In this document: in pieces, positions 32,882 to 41,362 of the stretch | How positions within the stretch are numbered: the stretch's first letter is position 1 | Layout of the letters: each line of letters begins with the position of its first letter | Assembly (NCBI GenBank): GCA_003244145.1 | Contig: QHBM01000149.1 | Coordinates: 1-42,318 of the forward strand | Length of the DNA stretch: 42,318 nt | DNA from: Chthoniobacterales bacterium | Lineage (GTDB): Bacteria > Verrucomicrobiota > Verrucomicrobiia > Chthoniobacterales > UBA10450 | Direction of reading: 5' to 3' | Notes under the pieces: model-generated | Told to the model about the DNA's origin: nothing | Databases searched by the model: none | The model's input: the letters and a program-made list of their open reading frames with translations, nothing else | Position numbers and translations under genes: made by a program

Positions 32882-34675
32882 TTAAGGCGAATCGTCGGGA
32901 CTCGGCGACGGCGATCCGGCCGGGCTCAGGCTAGGCGCTGGTGACGAGATGGTGGGAATCGGCGCCATACCCGGCGTTTGCTGATGATAAAGCAGCGTGG
33001 CTGCTCCGCTCGCGGCGCCGATGCCAAAAAGTGTTTGATAAACGGTGAACGGACCGATCGATTCCGCCACATATCCGTCTCCATCGTAGCTTTGCGACAT
33101 GGTGATCGGACTGAGATGTTTGGTGATAACTTCGGCGGCCGGCAGTTTGTTCAGGTCCACCGTATCGGCAATTCCCGGGAGAAACGCCGCGCTCATGAAG
33201 AGCATTGGCCGCAATGTCGCATCGAGCCGCGTATAAATGAGGGCGGGATCCACGAAGGCAAAGGCCTGCCGCGCGGTGGGCAACGCGCGCTCCGCGGTTT
33301 TGAATTTTTTCGAGGCCGCCAGTTCCGAATTGCCAGCCGCGCTTCGCTTCATGGCTGCTTCCACCGACTCCGCATCCGCGCCGGCGACCAGCATGCGGTC
33401 CGACAAACCAATCGTCGGCGAAAGCGACAACAACTTCGCTCCCGATGCCGTGGAAAAATAAATGACCCCGTCCTTTTCCTGTTGCGTCCACTCGGTGTCA
33501 TCCGTCTTGTTCGCTGCCAGCGTCGTCAGGATTTTTTTCGCTTTCGCTGAATCCTTCACCGGAAGAGTAGCGAAAAGCGAAGGGATGCGCGCGGTCGCCG
33601 GCCAGTCGGCCATCAGGCTGAATTCATCTCCGAAAGCGCTCTTCCATTCCTCCAGCGTGACGCCATTCGTGGCGAGCGCGCTCGTGATTTTCTGAAAACC
33701 GCCCAGCCACCCGGCCGCCGCTTGCGGACCGAGCTCCATTTCTTTCGACAAATTCAGGAAGCTGGCGACGTAAAGAAAGGTCTCCTTCGTCGCGATCGAA
33801 AGCGAACCACGGGTCAGATTCCCGGTTTCGATCACTTTCGGCATTCCGACAAAAAAAGTGTCGCGGATTTTTCCGTCATCGAATGAGGTGGCGCCGCAAA
33901 AACTTTGGATTTTCCGGACCACGGTCATGCCACCGTCAGCATTTTTCTCCGCCGCCGGCATTAGCTTCTCCAAAAGCTGATCCACGCGCGCATAACCGAC
34001 CGCGGCGTAGCTCGAGGGCATGTGATGGAAGGCCGCCAGGAACGTGTCATCCCCCGAGAGCACGGTTTGCGGGTCCTTCACGCGCCCGTCCGCGCGATCC
34101 AGCAACGGTTTCAACCGTTCGGCGTCGTTCGCGAAGAAGAACCATTGACCCGCGTGGACCGACGAGAAATTGAGGATGCCGGCGCTGTCGGTCTGGATTT
34201 GGCGGCCTTGGTAATCGACGGTTTCGTGTTTCACGTCCGAAGCGCCGCCGAGCGTTTTCGCCCTCCAATGGTTCACGAGTTTTTCCGCCGCCGCGTCATC
34301 CGCCTTGTAACGGAAGCCGCCGACTATTTTCCACGCGCTATATTCCAGCGAGACCACGGCCACGAACGCGTCCTTCATCCCGATCGATTCGATTTCCTCG
34401 ATGGTCGGTCCCACCGTGCTGCTGGCGGGCATTTTGGCCCGGGGTTTTTGCAGAAAATCCTGCACGGCGGGCTCGCGCCAGAGCTTGTAGACTTCCGTCT
34501 CATGCAGTTCGCCGCGCGCGCGGTTAAAATCGGGGATATGGATGAAGGCGAGAGTTTCCCTGGGAAGGAGCGAGGCGACCGCGACGGTCGAAGTATGCCG
34601 GGAGCGGTAGAAGCCGAACCAGATCGCGCCAGCCGTGATGGCCGACGCCAGCACGAGCAGCTGAAATCGTTTCAT
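32882..34675 (-). CDS. Large anchored/exported protein, function unknown
   Basis: The 597-residue protein has an N-terminal hydrophobic anchor or signal segment (about 4-22), then a mixed domain without recognised catalytic motifs. Phrases such as VASLLPRETLAFIHIPDFNRAR and repeated FFANDAERLKPLLDRADG/LVAGADAESVEAAMKRSA segments suggest the DUF3352-like class of predicted exported proteins, which is a tentative match. The C terminus is Pro/Ser-rich. ATG 34675 (MKRFQLL) is preferred to a TTG three codons upstream. Confidence 0.7.
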   Translation of the reverse strand: MKRFQLLVLASAITAGAIWFGFYRSRHTSTVAVASLLPRETLAFIHIPDFNRARGELHETEVYKLWREPAVQDFLQKPRAKMPASSTVGPTIEEIESIGMKDAFVAVVSLEYSAWKIVGGFRYKADDAAAEKLVNHWRAKTLGGASDVKHETVDYQGRQIQTDSAGILNFSSVHAGQWFFFANDAERLKPLLDRADGRVKDPQTVLSGDDTFLAAFHHMPSSYAAVGYARVDQLLEKLMPAAEKNADGGMTVVRKIQSFCGATSFDDGKIRDTFFVGMPKVIETGNLTRGSLSIATKETFLYVASFLNLSKEMELGPQAAAGWLGGFQKITSALATNGVTLEEWKSAFGDEFSLMADWPATARIPSLFATLPVKDSAKAKKILTTLAANKTDDTEWTQQEKDGVIYFSTASGAKLLSLSPTIGLSDRMLVAGADAESVEAAMKRSAAGNSELAASKKFKTAERALPTARQAFAFVDPALIYTRLDATLRPMLFMSAAFLPGIADTVDLNKLPAAEVITKHLSPITMSQSYDGDGYVAESIGPFTVYQTLFGIGAASGAATLLYHQQTPGMAPIPTISSPAPSLSPAGSPSPSPDDSP

Positions 34676-34747
34676 GGAAGGCAACAGTAAGTGCGGTCCG
34701 CAACCCTCGCGAGTTTTTCCAAGTTCTTTCCGACCTCCGACTTCTGT

Positions 34748-35638
34748 CTACGCCCGGGGATGAAACTTCCGATGCACGGCCTTCAAACGCTGCTGGTCCA
34801 CATGCGTGTAAACCTGGGTCGTCGAAATGTCGGCGTGACCGAGCATTTCCTGGATGATCCGCAGGTCGGCGCCGTTGCTCAGGAGATGCGTCGCAAAGCT
34901 ATGGCGCAACAGGTGCGGATAAATGTTCGTCTCCAATCCCGAGCGGCGCGCCCGCTCCTTGATGATTTGCCAAATGCGCACCGTCGTCAGCTTGGTCCCG
35001 CGGCTCGAGAGAAAAATTTCACTGCCGCTGCGGCGCTTCACCAGCTTCGGGCGTTCCGTCGAAACATAGGTGGCCAGCGCGTCACAAGCTTTTTGTCCCA
35101 CCGGCACGAGCCGCATCTTGTTGCCCTTGCCCGTCACCCGGATCATGCGGTCCTCGAAGTTCAGATTTTCCAGCCGCGCATTGGCCAGTTCCGAAATGCG
35201 CAGCCCGCTCGCGTAAAGCAGCTCCACGATCGCCCGGTTGCGCAACCCGAGGGGATGTTGTGTGTCGATGCTTTCGATCAGGCGCTCGACCTGCAATTCG
35301 TTCAACGTCTCCGGCAGATAACGCTCGATCCGCGGCAAGGTCAGCGTCTCCGTCGGGTCGCGTTCGATCCTGCCTTTGGCGCTCAGGAACCGGAAAAAAA
35401 TCTTCAGCGCCACCACGATCAATTTGATCGACGACGCGGCCAGGCCGCTTTTCTTCCGATGGGCCAGATACTCGCTCACCAAAGGCTGCGTCACCTCGCG
35501 CACCGCCGTGATTTTCCGGGCCGACGAGCACCAGGCCGCGAACTCCGTGAGCGAGCGGCGAGTGGAAAGCTGATAGTTGTCCGAGAGCCCGCGCTCCGTG
35601 GCGAGGAAACGGATAAACGAATCGATCTCCTGTTCCAC
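34748..35638 (-). CDS. Tyrosine recombinase, XerC/XerD type
   Basis: The 296-residue protein has an N-terminal SAM-like DNA-binding domain and a C-terminal catalytic domain with Arg in ASGLRISELANA, Lys in the GKGNKMR beta-hairpin, HLLRHSFATHLL (His-x-x-Arg), the later His in LGHADISTTQVYTHV and Tyr as nucleophile in that motif. Length and sequence fit the housekeeping XerC/D pair that resolves chromosome dimers at dif. It shows no extra integron-integrase segment. The start is GTG at 35638, with no strong ribosome site. Confidence 0.88.
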   Translation of the reverse strand: MEQEIDSFIRFLATERGLSDNYQLSTRRSLTEFAAWCSSARKITAVREVTQPLVSEYLAHRKKSGLAASSIKLIVVALKIFFRFLSAKGRIERDPTETLTLPRIERYLPETLNELQVERLIESIDTQHPLGLRNRAIVELLYASGLRISELANARLENLNFEDRMIRVTGKGNKMRLVPVGQKACDALATYVSTERPKLVKRRSGSEIFLSSRGTKLTTVRIWQIIKERARRSGLETNIYPHLLRHSFATHLLSNGADLRIIQEMLGHADISTTQVYTHVDQQRLKAVHRKFHPRA

Positions 35639-35648
35639 CTCGGTATTA

Positions 35649-35815
35649 AATCAGGAAAGCTGGAAGACGGGAAATTGAATTAGGAACGCAGGAAAACAGG
35701 AAGCGAATCTGGAAACCAGGAATCCAGGAATTTCCCACTCCCTTTTCCTGCTTTCCTCTTCTCCTGATTCAATTCTTCCTTCCTGGTCTCCTGGCTTCCA
35801 GATTTTTCCGAAAAA
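35649..35815. repeat. Polypurine/polypyrimidine inverted repeat
   Basis: The gap between the divergent xer and UVR genes holds a purine-rich arm (about 35649-35733, many AGGAA and CAGGAA units) followed by a pyrimidine-rich arm (about 35741-35815, TTCCTG units). The best-matched parts, 35706-35730 and 35780-35804, are complementary at 22 of 25 positions. The arms could form a long hairpin or triplex. It is likely a dispersed repeat, and the divergent promoters must be in or beside it. Confidence 0.7.
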
Positions 35816-35881
35816 CCCGACGCTTTCTCGTTCGACCAGCGATTGACAAAGAGAGGCGGAGTTCCGAACGTTATTCACATC

Positions 35882-36634
35882 ATGAGTCTTGATCTCAACT
35901 CGTTGCTCAAGGATTGGCCGCATGAAACCGGTGCGATCAAAGTGCGTAAGATTATCGGCTTGGACGGCCGCGAAAAATTGCAGCTCCGCATCGACCTCGG
36001 CATCCTGCAAATGGAGGTGTCGGGACGTCCCGATGGCCAGCGCCCACACAACTGCGAGTCGCTCCTGGTTTATCACCAGCGCCGGGCCGAGCGGGCCGAA
36101 GCGCGGAGCGAGACCTACGAGCTCAGTTCCGAGCAATGCAATGAGCTTCAGCAGGAAGGCATCCAATACTACCACCGCTACCTGAGTCTCTTTCAGATCA
36201 ACGACTTCACCGGCGTCATCCGCGACACCCAGCGCAACCTCGATCTCTTCGCATTCGTGGCCGAGCACACCGACCGCGACGAGATGATCTGGAGCTTCCA
36301 GCAATTTCGTCCTTACGTGCTGATGATGAACACGCGCGCGAAAGCCTCGATCCTTCTCGGTGACGGCAAATTCGGCGAAGCCATGCACGAGATCGAGGCG
36401 GGCCGCGACGCCATCCAGGAATTTTTCCAGCAATCGAACTTTCCCGAGCTCGCGGCGAAAAGCTCCGAGCTCGCTTTCCTCGAGGAATGGCTGGAGGAAG
36501 TCAGCTCGAAACGCCCGCTCTCGAAGCTGGAGATCATGCAGCGCGAAATGGAAGTCGCCATTGCCAGCGAATTATATGAACGCGCCGCCGAGCTCCGCGA
36601 CGCGATCAAACTTCTCCAAACGCAAAACAGTTAG
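35882..36634 (+). CDS. UVR-motif (UvrB/UvrC motif) protein
   Basis: The 250-residue soluble protein is mostly alpha-helical and ends in a UVR motif: LEIMQREMEVAIASELYERAAELRDAI, shared by UvrB, UvrC and regulators such as McsA. The rest (a beta-rich N terminus with KLQLRIDLGILQMEV, then helical pairs) resembles no catalytic family I know. It may be a protein-interaction adapter. ATG 35882 is chosen because an in-frame start at 35843 lacks support. Confidence 0.75.
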   Translation: MSLDLNSLLKDWPHETGAIKVRKIIGLDGREKLQLRIDLGILQMEVSGRPDGQRPHNCESLLVYHQRRAERAEARSETYELSSEQCNELQQEGIQYYHRYLSLFQINDFTGVIRDTQRNLDLFAFVAEHTDRDEMIWSFQQFRPYVLMMNTRAKASILLGDGKFGEAMHEIEAGRDAIQEFFQQSNFPELAAKSSELAFLEEWLEEVSSKRPLSKLEIMQREMEVAIASELYERAAELRDAIKLLQTQNS

Positions 36635-36643
36635 CGCCTGATA

Positions 36644-36665
36644 GACGAGTGACATGTCACTCGTC
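36644..36665. terminator. Perfect 22-bp palindrome after the UVR gene
   Basis: Eleven bases, GACGAGTGACA, are followed at once by their exact complement (36644-36665). As RNA it would form a 9-bp stem with a CATG loop, 9 nt after the UVR-gene stop. No T-run follows, so an intrinsic terminator is doubtful. The GTGACGAGTGAC half recurs near 38304, so it may be part of a dispersed repeat. Confidence 0.45.
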
Positions 36666-36687
36666 ACTGCGGCTGTAAAACATCCTA

Positions 36688-37311
36688 ATGTCAGTCGACG
36701 CCAAGGAACGTTGGGCGCGCAAGATGAGCGGCAAAACGAAACCGGCCGCGCGTTCAGAGAACCGGCTGCCTCCCGGCCAGCATCTCACCCCGGGATTTCC
36801 CGTGCTCGATCTCGGCCAGCGCCCCGAGATCTCGCTCGAAAAATGGCGGCTCGAAGTCACCGGCCTGGTCGAGTTTCCGCAAACATTCACCTGGGAAAGG
36901 TTCAACGCCCTTCCGCAATTCAGCGACGTGAGCGACTTCCACTGCGTCACCACCTGGAGCAAATTCGATTGCCGCTGGAGCGGCGTCGCCTTCTTCACTC
37001 TCGCCGAAGTCGTTAGGCCGAAGCCGGAAGTGAAACATGTCCTCTTCACCAGCTACGATGGCTACAGCACCAACGTCCGCCTGGAGGATTGCATGGACGA
37101 CGACGTCCTTATCGCCACGCAGTTTGAGGGCAAGCCGATCACGCGCGAGCATGGAGGTCCGGCTCGCGTCATCATCCCGAAGCTCTACGCCTGGAAAGGC
37201 GCGAAGTTCGTGAAGTCGATCGAGTTCGCCGTGGAAGATCGGCTCGGCTTCTGGGAAGTGCGCGGCTACAGCAACACCGCCGATCCGTGGACGGAAGATC
37301 GTTTCTCGTGA
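36688..37311 (+). CDS. Sulfite-oxidase-fold molybdopterin oxidoreductase (no signal peptide)
   Basis: The 207-residue protein matches the short sulfite-oxidase/MsrP-like molybdopterin domain: WRLEVTGLVEFPQTFTWERF, the Mo-ligand cysteine in DFHCVTTWS, GYSTNVRLED, HGGPARVIIPKLYAWKGAKFVKSIEF and WEVRGYSNTADPW. Unlike MsrP, no twin-arginine or other export signal is visible, so it may be cytoplasmic. The substrate is not predictable. Confidence 0.88.
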   Translation: MSVDAKERWARKMSGKTKPAARSENRLPPGQHLTPGFPVLDLGQRPEISLEKWRLEVTGLVEFPQTFTWERFNALPQFSDVSDFHCVTTWSKFDCRWSGVAFFTLAEVVRPKPEVKHVLFTSYDGYSTNVRLEDCMDDDVLIATQFEGKPITREHGGPARVIIPKLYAWKGAKFVKSIEFAVEDRLGFWEVRGYSNTADPWTEDRFS

Positions 37312-37318
37312 CGAGAAA

Positions 37319-37392
37319 CAGTTATTGATGATCTGTTAATGGTTATCGGGAATGACAGCGAACTAATAACCGGCGACCAATAACCAATAACG
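37319..37392. repeat. ATAACC/GGTTAT repeat tract before the hydrolase gene
   Basis: The 81-bp gap contains GTTATTG, GGTTATCGG, AATAACCGG, CCAATAACC and AATAACG, i.e. several direct and inverted copies of ATAACC. The last copy ends just before the ATG at 37393. A similar GATAACCCAATAACC run lies at 38758-38772. It looks like a dispersed intergenic repeat. Confidence 0.5.
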
Positions 37393-38307
37393 ATGTCTCG
37401 CCTCCTTCTCACGCTGCTGATTCTTTCGGCTGTGCCGATCGCGCGCGGCGAGTTCCGCGAGTTCCGCGCGGTGCCGGCCGATACAGCCCTAGGGGCACGG
37501 GTGACCGGCGCGGCGGAAGCTAGCTTGAAGGAGTTTCCGAAGCTCACCGCTGATAACCTCGCCCTCAGCGTGATTGATCTCACCAAACCGGAAAGCCCTC
37601 TCCGCGCCGACTATCACGGCGACGCTTCCTTCTATCCCGCCTCGCTAGTGAAGCTGTTCTTCATGATCGAGACTTATCGTCAGGGTCACCTCACTCCCGA
37701 GATCGAGCGCGCGTTGCGCGAAATGATCCGCGTCTCCGATAACGATGCCGCCGCGTTCCTGGTCGATATCCTCACCGATACCGCAAGCGGCTCAGAGCTG
37801 GAGGGCAAGGCGCTCGCAGAATTCCTCGAGCGGCGGCGGAAGTTGAACGGCTACTTCGCCTCGCTCGGCTACGACGTGAGTGTGTTCATCAAGCCCTGGA
37901 GCTTCGGTCCGTTCGGGCGAGACATGCAGATCATGGGCGAAAACAAAATCAACCGGAACCGCGCCAGCGCGAACTCCTTCGCCTCGCTTCTCCTCTGGAT
38001 CGTGCGCCGGCACGCCATCTCGCCGCAAGCGAGCGACGCAATGATGTCGTTGCTCGAGCGCCCGCTCGCGCCGCCACGTCAGGAAGAAAACCAGGTGAAA
38101 GAATTCTTTGGCGAATCGTTGCCGGAAGGCGCGCGCCTCTGGTCAAAGGAAGGCGATACCAGCGAAGTCCGCCACGATGCCGCTTATGTCGAGTTGCCGG
38201 GTGGCCGCAAATTCATCATCGTCATTCTTACCCGCGGCGCCGCCGATGATAAGACGCTTTTGCCAACGATTGGGAAGGAACTCCTGAAGGAGTTAGGGGA
38301 AAAGTGA
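37393..38307 (+). CDS. Exported class A beta-lactamase-like serine hydrolase
   Basis: The 304-residue protein has a signal peptide (about 1-20) and the class A fold motifs: the nucleophile SxxK in YPASLVKLFFM and SDN in RVSDNDAA. The usual KTG is replaced by KEG (LWSKEGDTSE), which argues against ordinary beta-lactam hydrolysis. It may be a cell-wall hydrolase/peptidase or a diverged enzyme. It ends next to the repeat-like CCGACTTCCGAC tract at 38335-38365. Confidence 0.82.
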   Translation: MSRLLLTLLILSAVPIARGEFREFRAVPADTALGARVTGAAEASLKEFPKLTADNLALSVIDLTKPESPLRADYHGDASFYPASLVKLFFMIETYRQGHLTPEIERALREMIRVSDNDAAAFLVDILTDTASGSELEGKALAEFLERRRKLNGYFASLGYDVSVFIKPWSFGPFGRDMQIMGENKINRNRASANSFASLLLWIVRRHAISPQASDAMMSLLERPLAPPRQEENQVKEFFGESLPEGARLWSKEGDTSEVRHDAAYVELPGGRKFIIVILTRGAADDKTLLPTIGKELLKELGEK

Positions 38308-38365
38308 CGAGTGACCAGAAGCGCAGGCATCTCCGACTTCCGACTGCTGACCTCCGACCTCTGCC

Positions 38366-38740
38366 TCACTTCTCCCGCTGCGCTACCCTGCTCTTGACCA
38401 GCTTTCGCACCAACGTGGCGGGCAGGGGATTCTCCTCGGAAAAACGGATGCTGCCTTTGTTAGTATCGTAGGCCTTGAGTGCAGCCTGGTGGACCTTGGC
38501 CGGGTAGGAGCCGGGATAGAAAGCGCAATGCTTCGCCCACGCGGCGAAGGAGACCAGAAGTTTCCCATCAAGACGGAAAGCCGGCATATCGTAGCTAATG
38601 CACTCTTCCGCTTTTGGCGCCGCCGCTTTGATGGCCTTTCGCAGTTTCTCGAGCGCAGCGCGCTGGTTCTCAGGCAACGTCGCGAGGTAATCATCGATGT
38701 TCTTTGCCTTAGTCCTGGTCATCTTTGTTTTACGTTTCAT
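38366..38740 (-). CDS. YdhG/DUF1801-family protein
   Basis: The 124-residue protein has the family pattern: DDYLATLPENQRAALEKLRKAI, EECISYDMPAFRLDGKLLVSFAAW, HCAFYPGS and the C-terminal PLPATLVRKLVKSRV. Members are YdhG-like, SHOCT-less single-domain proteins, some linked to iron handling; function is not firm. The start is ATG 38740; ATG 38722 and GTG 38782 (overlapping the upstream gene) are alternatives. Confidence 0.82.
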   Translation of the reverse strand: MKRKTKMTRTKAKNIDDYLATLPENQRAALEKLRKAIKAAAPKAEECISYDMPAFRLDGKLLVSFAAWAKHCAFYPGSYPAKVHQAALKAYDTNKGSIRFSEENPLPATLVRKLVKSRVAQREK

Positions 38741-38771
38741 TTCTAATGGAACGACCGGATAACCCAATAAC

Positions 38772-39185
38772 CTAACTCTCACTTCGATTCGACCGCCTTC
38801 GGGAAATCAACGCGGCTATCCCGACATCCAGAGCGATAAACAGCCACGACACTGGTGGAACAAGAACGTAAACGAAAGCGGCCTGCGCCTTGGGAGGTCG
38901 ATAAGCATTAAATCCATAAACGGCGAGAGAGCCCAGCGCGACAACCAGCATCGCGGCATAAAGCGTCGCGCGAGTTAGAACCGGCCAGCGTTTGGAAACC
39001 ATGTCGGCCCAGAGGAGGACCAGAAATGGGGAGACTACCCAAATCGTGAAAAGTATCACCAGAAGCCGTGGAGTCCGCTGACTTGCATGGAACATCAAGG
39101 CGAGCGAGCCGACTGCGCCCACCAGCAGCGCGATCAGACCCGCTGGGCGGAGAGGGCTCATTTTGGATGAGAGGTGCGCGTTCAT
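38772..39185 (-). CDS. Small four-helix membrane protein, function unknown
   Basis: The 137-residue protein has about four transmembrane helices, at roughly 14-32, 41-60, 72-92 and 104-126, with a basic C terminus. I recognise no family. It overlaps the stop of the preceding minus-strand gene by 4 nt (39182-39185), so the two are likely co-translated. Confidence 0.65.
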   Translation of the reverse strand: MNAHLSSKMSPLRPAGLIALLVGAVGSLALMFHASQRTPRLLVILFTIWVVSPFLVLLWADMVSKRWPVLTRATLYAAMLVVALGSLAVYGFNAYRPPKAQAAFVYVLVPPVSWLFIALDVGIAALISRRRSNRSES

Positions 39186-39607
39186 CGCTCACGCGGTGTG
39201 CTGAATGCCACCACTAACAGCGTCACGGCCGCGGCTAGGACCAGGGCGACTGCCACGACAAAGAGCGGCGCCTCGAAGTAGGAGCGTTTGCTCATCAGCA
39301 TAAGCAACGCGAGGGGCAGCGTCGCCACGGTGACGGCCGTGGTCCGCACCAGGACCTGCGCCCATCGGGCCTGAGCGGCCGAATGGGGAGCTGCATAAAA
39401 GGTCAGGTAACCGAGAGGCAGCAATAGGATTCCAACCAGAACATGATTCAGAAGCATTGGAGGCGTGAGCAGTTCTGCGGCGCCAGGAGAGGTCATATTG
39501 TGAATGAACTTCGAAATGTGCGGCGTCGCCACGAGATGGACCACGCCCAGGAGAAGAAGCAACACGCCACTGCCCCGCAACAATCGTGTTTGAGTAGCCG
39601 GCGACAT
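39182..39607 (-). CDS. Small four-helix membrane protein, function unknown
   Basis: The 141-residue product has about four helices, starting with LLRGSGVLLLLLGVVHLVATPHI and then LLNHVLVGILLLPLGYLTFYA. The layout resembles the preceding small membrane proteins rather than an enzyme. ATG 39607 is chosen because the 30 extra residues of a longer frame are polar and overlap the next gene. It is coupled to the 38772-39185 gene. Confidence 0.65.
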   Translation of the reverse strand: MSPATQTRLLRGSGVLLLLLGVVHLVATPHISKFIHNMTSPGAAELLTPPMLLNHVLVGILLLPLGYLTFYAAPHSAAQARWAQVLVRTTAVTVATLPLALLMLMSKRSYFEAPLFVVAVALVLAAAVTLLVVAFSTPRER

Positions 39608-39659
39608 TCGTTCGTTCAGAAAACGAGAGCAGTCATACCTTATCGTCCGGCTTGCGACC

Positions 39660-40016
39660 TCAGATACTCGTGTTCTGAATTGCGGGGCGGCCGGCAAAGA
39701 TGGCCACGAGGAGGCAGATGTAACTGATCGCTCGCATCGCGGCCCAGACGAGCGAAGCGCCGGTCATGATAGACGCGCGTGAAGCCATGGAGCCGCCGCT
39801 CTCGATTGCCCAGCGCTGGAGTGAAGTCTGCGCGATCGGAACCACGATGGAAAGAACGAGAGCGAGTCCGAATCCCAGGAGCGCCCAGACCAAGCCGCGG
39901 GAGCCTTGTTTCCATCGGGCGAGAATCACGAAGCAGGCCACCAGACAAACCAGGAGGACGGGCGACTGGGACGCGAGATTGGAGAGCATTATCTGAAGCT
40001 GGGTTGTATCATTCAT
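39660..40016 (-). CDS. Small three-helix membrane protein, function unknown
   Basis: The 118-residue protein has helices at about 19-34, 42-62 and 86-107. No family motif is visible. It is separated by 52 bp from the next gene downstream and 101 bp from the one upstream; the upstream gap is AT-rich and may hold a promoter. Confidence 0.6.
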   Translation of the reverse strand: MNDTTQLQIMLSNLASQSPVLLVCLVACFVILARWKQGSRGLVWALLGFGLALVLSIVVPIAQTSLQRWAIESGGSMASRASIMTGASLVWAAMRAISYICLLVAIFAGRPAIQNTSI

Positions 40017-40117
40017 AGGTTCTTTTGCATTTTATTTGATCTGAAGAATCAGCGTTGAATTACATTGTGAGATAATCCTCGCGGATACATTTACCGAGAC
40101 GCCCGGAGCACGCATGG

Positions 40118-40723
40118 TCAGGCGTTGCGGGCTTTGCTTTCATCCGTGGAATAAGAGGTTTGAAGTCGTCGAAAAAGAAGAATGTGGCTCACGATGATTA
40201 CCGGCACCAGGAAAGTCGGTAGCAGGCATAGAGGCATCCGTAAAAGCTCCTGCATCGATGCCGGTGCCGATAGTCCGATGCGAGCGGCAGTGGCGACGAC
40301 AAATAGAATATCGATCAGGCCAAGAATATTCCACGCGGAGTAGAAGTGTCGCCCGGTCGCGGAATCCGGGCTTGCGACAAGAAGTAAAGCAATCGCGGTC
40401 GTGCTAACGAGGATGTCGCCCCAGCCCGCTGGGATCGCGAATGCGGGCGCCAATGATCCGCTGTGTGCGAGGACTAGTAAATAGGCGCCGACAAAGCGGC
40501 TCAGATGCAGTGCAACCAATGATCGGATCGAAGCGTGGTCGGCCCATTCGCGAAAACGCGGCACGAAAATGACAGTAGCAAGTAAGCTGATCGTTAGCCC
40601 AACCACAACAAGCTGAGGGACAGGAGGCCGCAAAGCCAGCAAGCGGCCGGATGAACCCAAAATAACCGCTGCGAAGAACCAAGCGAGGAGAAGCAAGCCG
40701 ACAGGTTTGAATGATCGGCTCAT
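40118..40723 (-). CDS. Six-helix membrane protein, function unknown
   Basis: The 201-residue protein has about six transmembrane helices and a hydrophilic C terminus ([15 protein letters not shown]). The helix with [28 protein letters not shown] is distinctive, but I cannot name the family. It lies downstream of an attC-like site (40759-40798). Confidence 0.65.
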   Translation of the reverse strand: MSRSFKPVGLLLLAWFFAAVILGSSGRLLALRPPVPQLVVVGLTISLLATVIFVPRFREWADHASIRSLVALHLSRFVGAYLLVLAHSGSLAPAFAIPAGWGDILVSTTAIALLLVASPDSATGRHFYSAWNILGLIDILFVVATAARIGLSAPASMQELLRMPLCLLPTFLVPVIIVSHILLFRRLQTSYSTDESKARNA

Positions 40724-40758
40724 CGTAGAATGGTTGATAAAATCGAACGGCGAGCAAC

Positions 40759-40798
40759 GCCTAACGAAAACAAAATCAGCGACGCCGACCGGTTAGAT
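40759..40798 (-). repeat. attC-like site 3 (short), after the MAPEG gene
   Basis: Between the MAPEG stop and the 201-residue gene lies a 40-bp segment bounded, on the plus strand, by GCCTAAC (40759-40765) and GTTAGAT (40792-40798), which fit the integron core consensus. It shares the ATCAGCGAC inner motif with the site at 42193. It is shorter than typical attC sites, so the call is tentative. Confidence 0.45.
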
Positions 40799-40823
40799 GG
40801 TGGCGTGCGGGTACAGCATGATT

Positions 40824-41219
40824 TCATCGTAACAAGGCAATCAAAAAGAGAATGATCCCCGCCACCGCGGTATTGAAGAAGACCACCGAGCGCACCAAGC
40901 TAAAACCAGCTGCGGAGGCGAGCACGTAGCCTAGCCGCCCCCAGAAGTAAAGATGCGCTCCCCAGAAGGTAAGAGCGTCGTGGCGACCGGTGAGATGAGC
41001 TGCAAGGACCACGGCAGCGAACATGGGAAATGTCTCCATGAAGTTGGTGTAAGCCTGATCCACTCGGCTGGCGACGCCTCGCAACGGCGGTACCGGCAGC
41101 TCGCGATTGCTTCCGGTCCAGCGATAGCCGTATTGGAAGCTGATGAGGTGCGAGTCGGCGATCAAGTGCACAAGGCCAAGGATAATGCTCGCCGCTAGAA
41201 ATCGGAGCTCTGTCGTCAT
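40824..41219 (-). CDS. MAPEG-family membrane protein
   Basis: The 131-residue protein has four helices and the MAPEG pattern: a polar loop with SRVDQAYTNFMETFPMFAAVVLAAHLTGR and a later YFWGRLGYVLASAAG. Members are membrane-associated proteins in eicosanoid and glutathione metabolism in eukaryotes; bacterial ones are mostly uncharacterised. It lies between two attC-like sites. Confidence 0.88.
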   Translation of the reverse strand: MTTELRFLAASIILGLVHLIADSHLISFQYGYRWTGSNRELPVPPLRGVASRVDQAYTNFMETFPMFAAVVLAAHLTGRHDALTFWGAHLYFWGRLGYVLASAAGFSLVRSVVFFNTAVAGIILFLIALLR

Positions 41220-41240
41220 ATGGAAGGTGATGCTCCTGCC

Positions 41241-41348
41241 GTCTAACCAGAATAAGATGAGCGCCGCCTACCGGAGGCGACCTTTGCTTTCACTTCATCC
41301 TTCATAATTCATCCCTCATTCTTTATCCCCAGCGGCCAGCGGTTAGCT
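41241..41348 (-). repeat. attC-like site 2, between the CPBP and MAPEG genes
   Basis: The 108-bp segment is bounded on the plus strand by GTCTAAC (41241-41247) and GTTAGCT (41342-41348). It lies 14 nt after the CPBP stop and 21 nt before the MAPEG start, where a cassette recombination site would be. Its outer half, GCGGCCAGCGGTTAGCT, matches site 1 at 15 of 17 positions. A TTCATAATTCATCC tract sits in its centre. Confidence 0.5.
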
Positions 41349-41362
41349 CCATCGTCGCCTGG

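Noticed and set aside
34748..35638. Tyrosine recombinase as an integron integrase for the attC-like sites
   Set aside because: It has normal XerC/D length and lacks the extra segment of integron integrases; it is also about 5 kb from the sites.
38335..38365. CCGACTTCCGAC-type tract as a CRISPR remnant
   Set aside because: Units are short, imperfect and unspaced; a similar CCGACCTCCGAC run lies near 34732, which fits a simple dispersed repeat.
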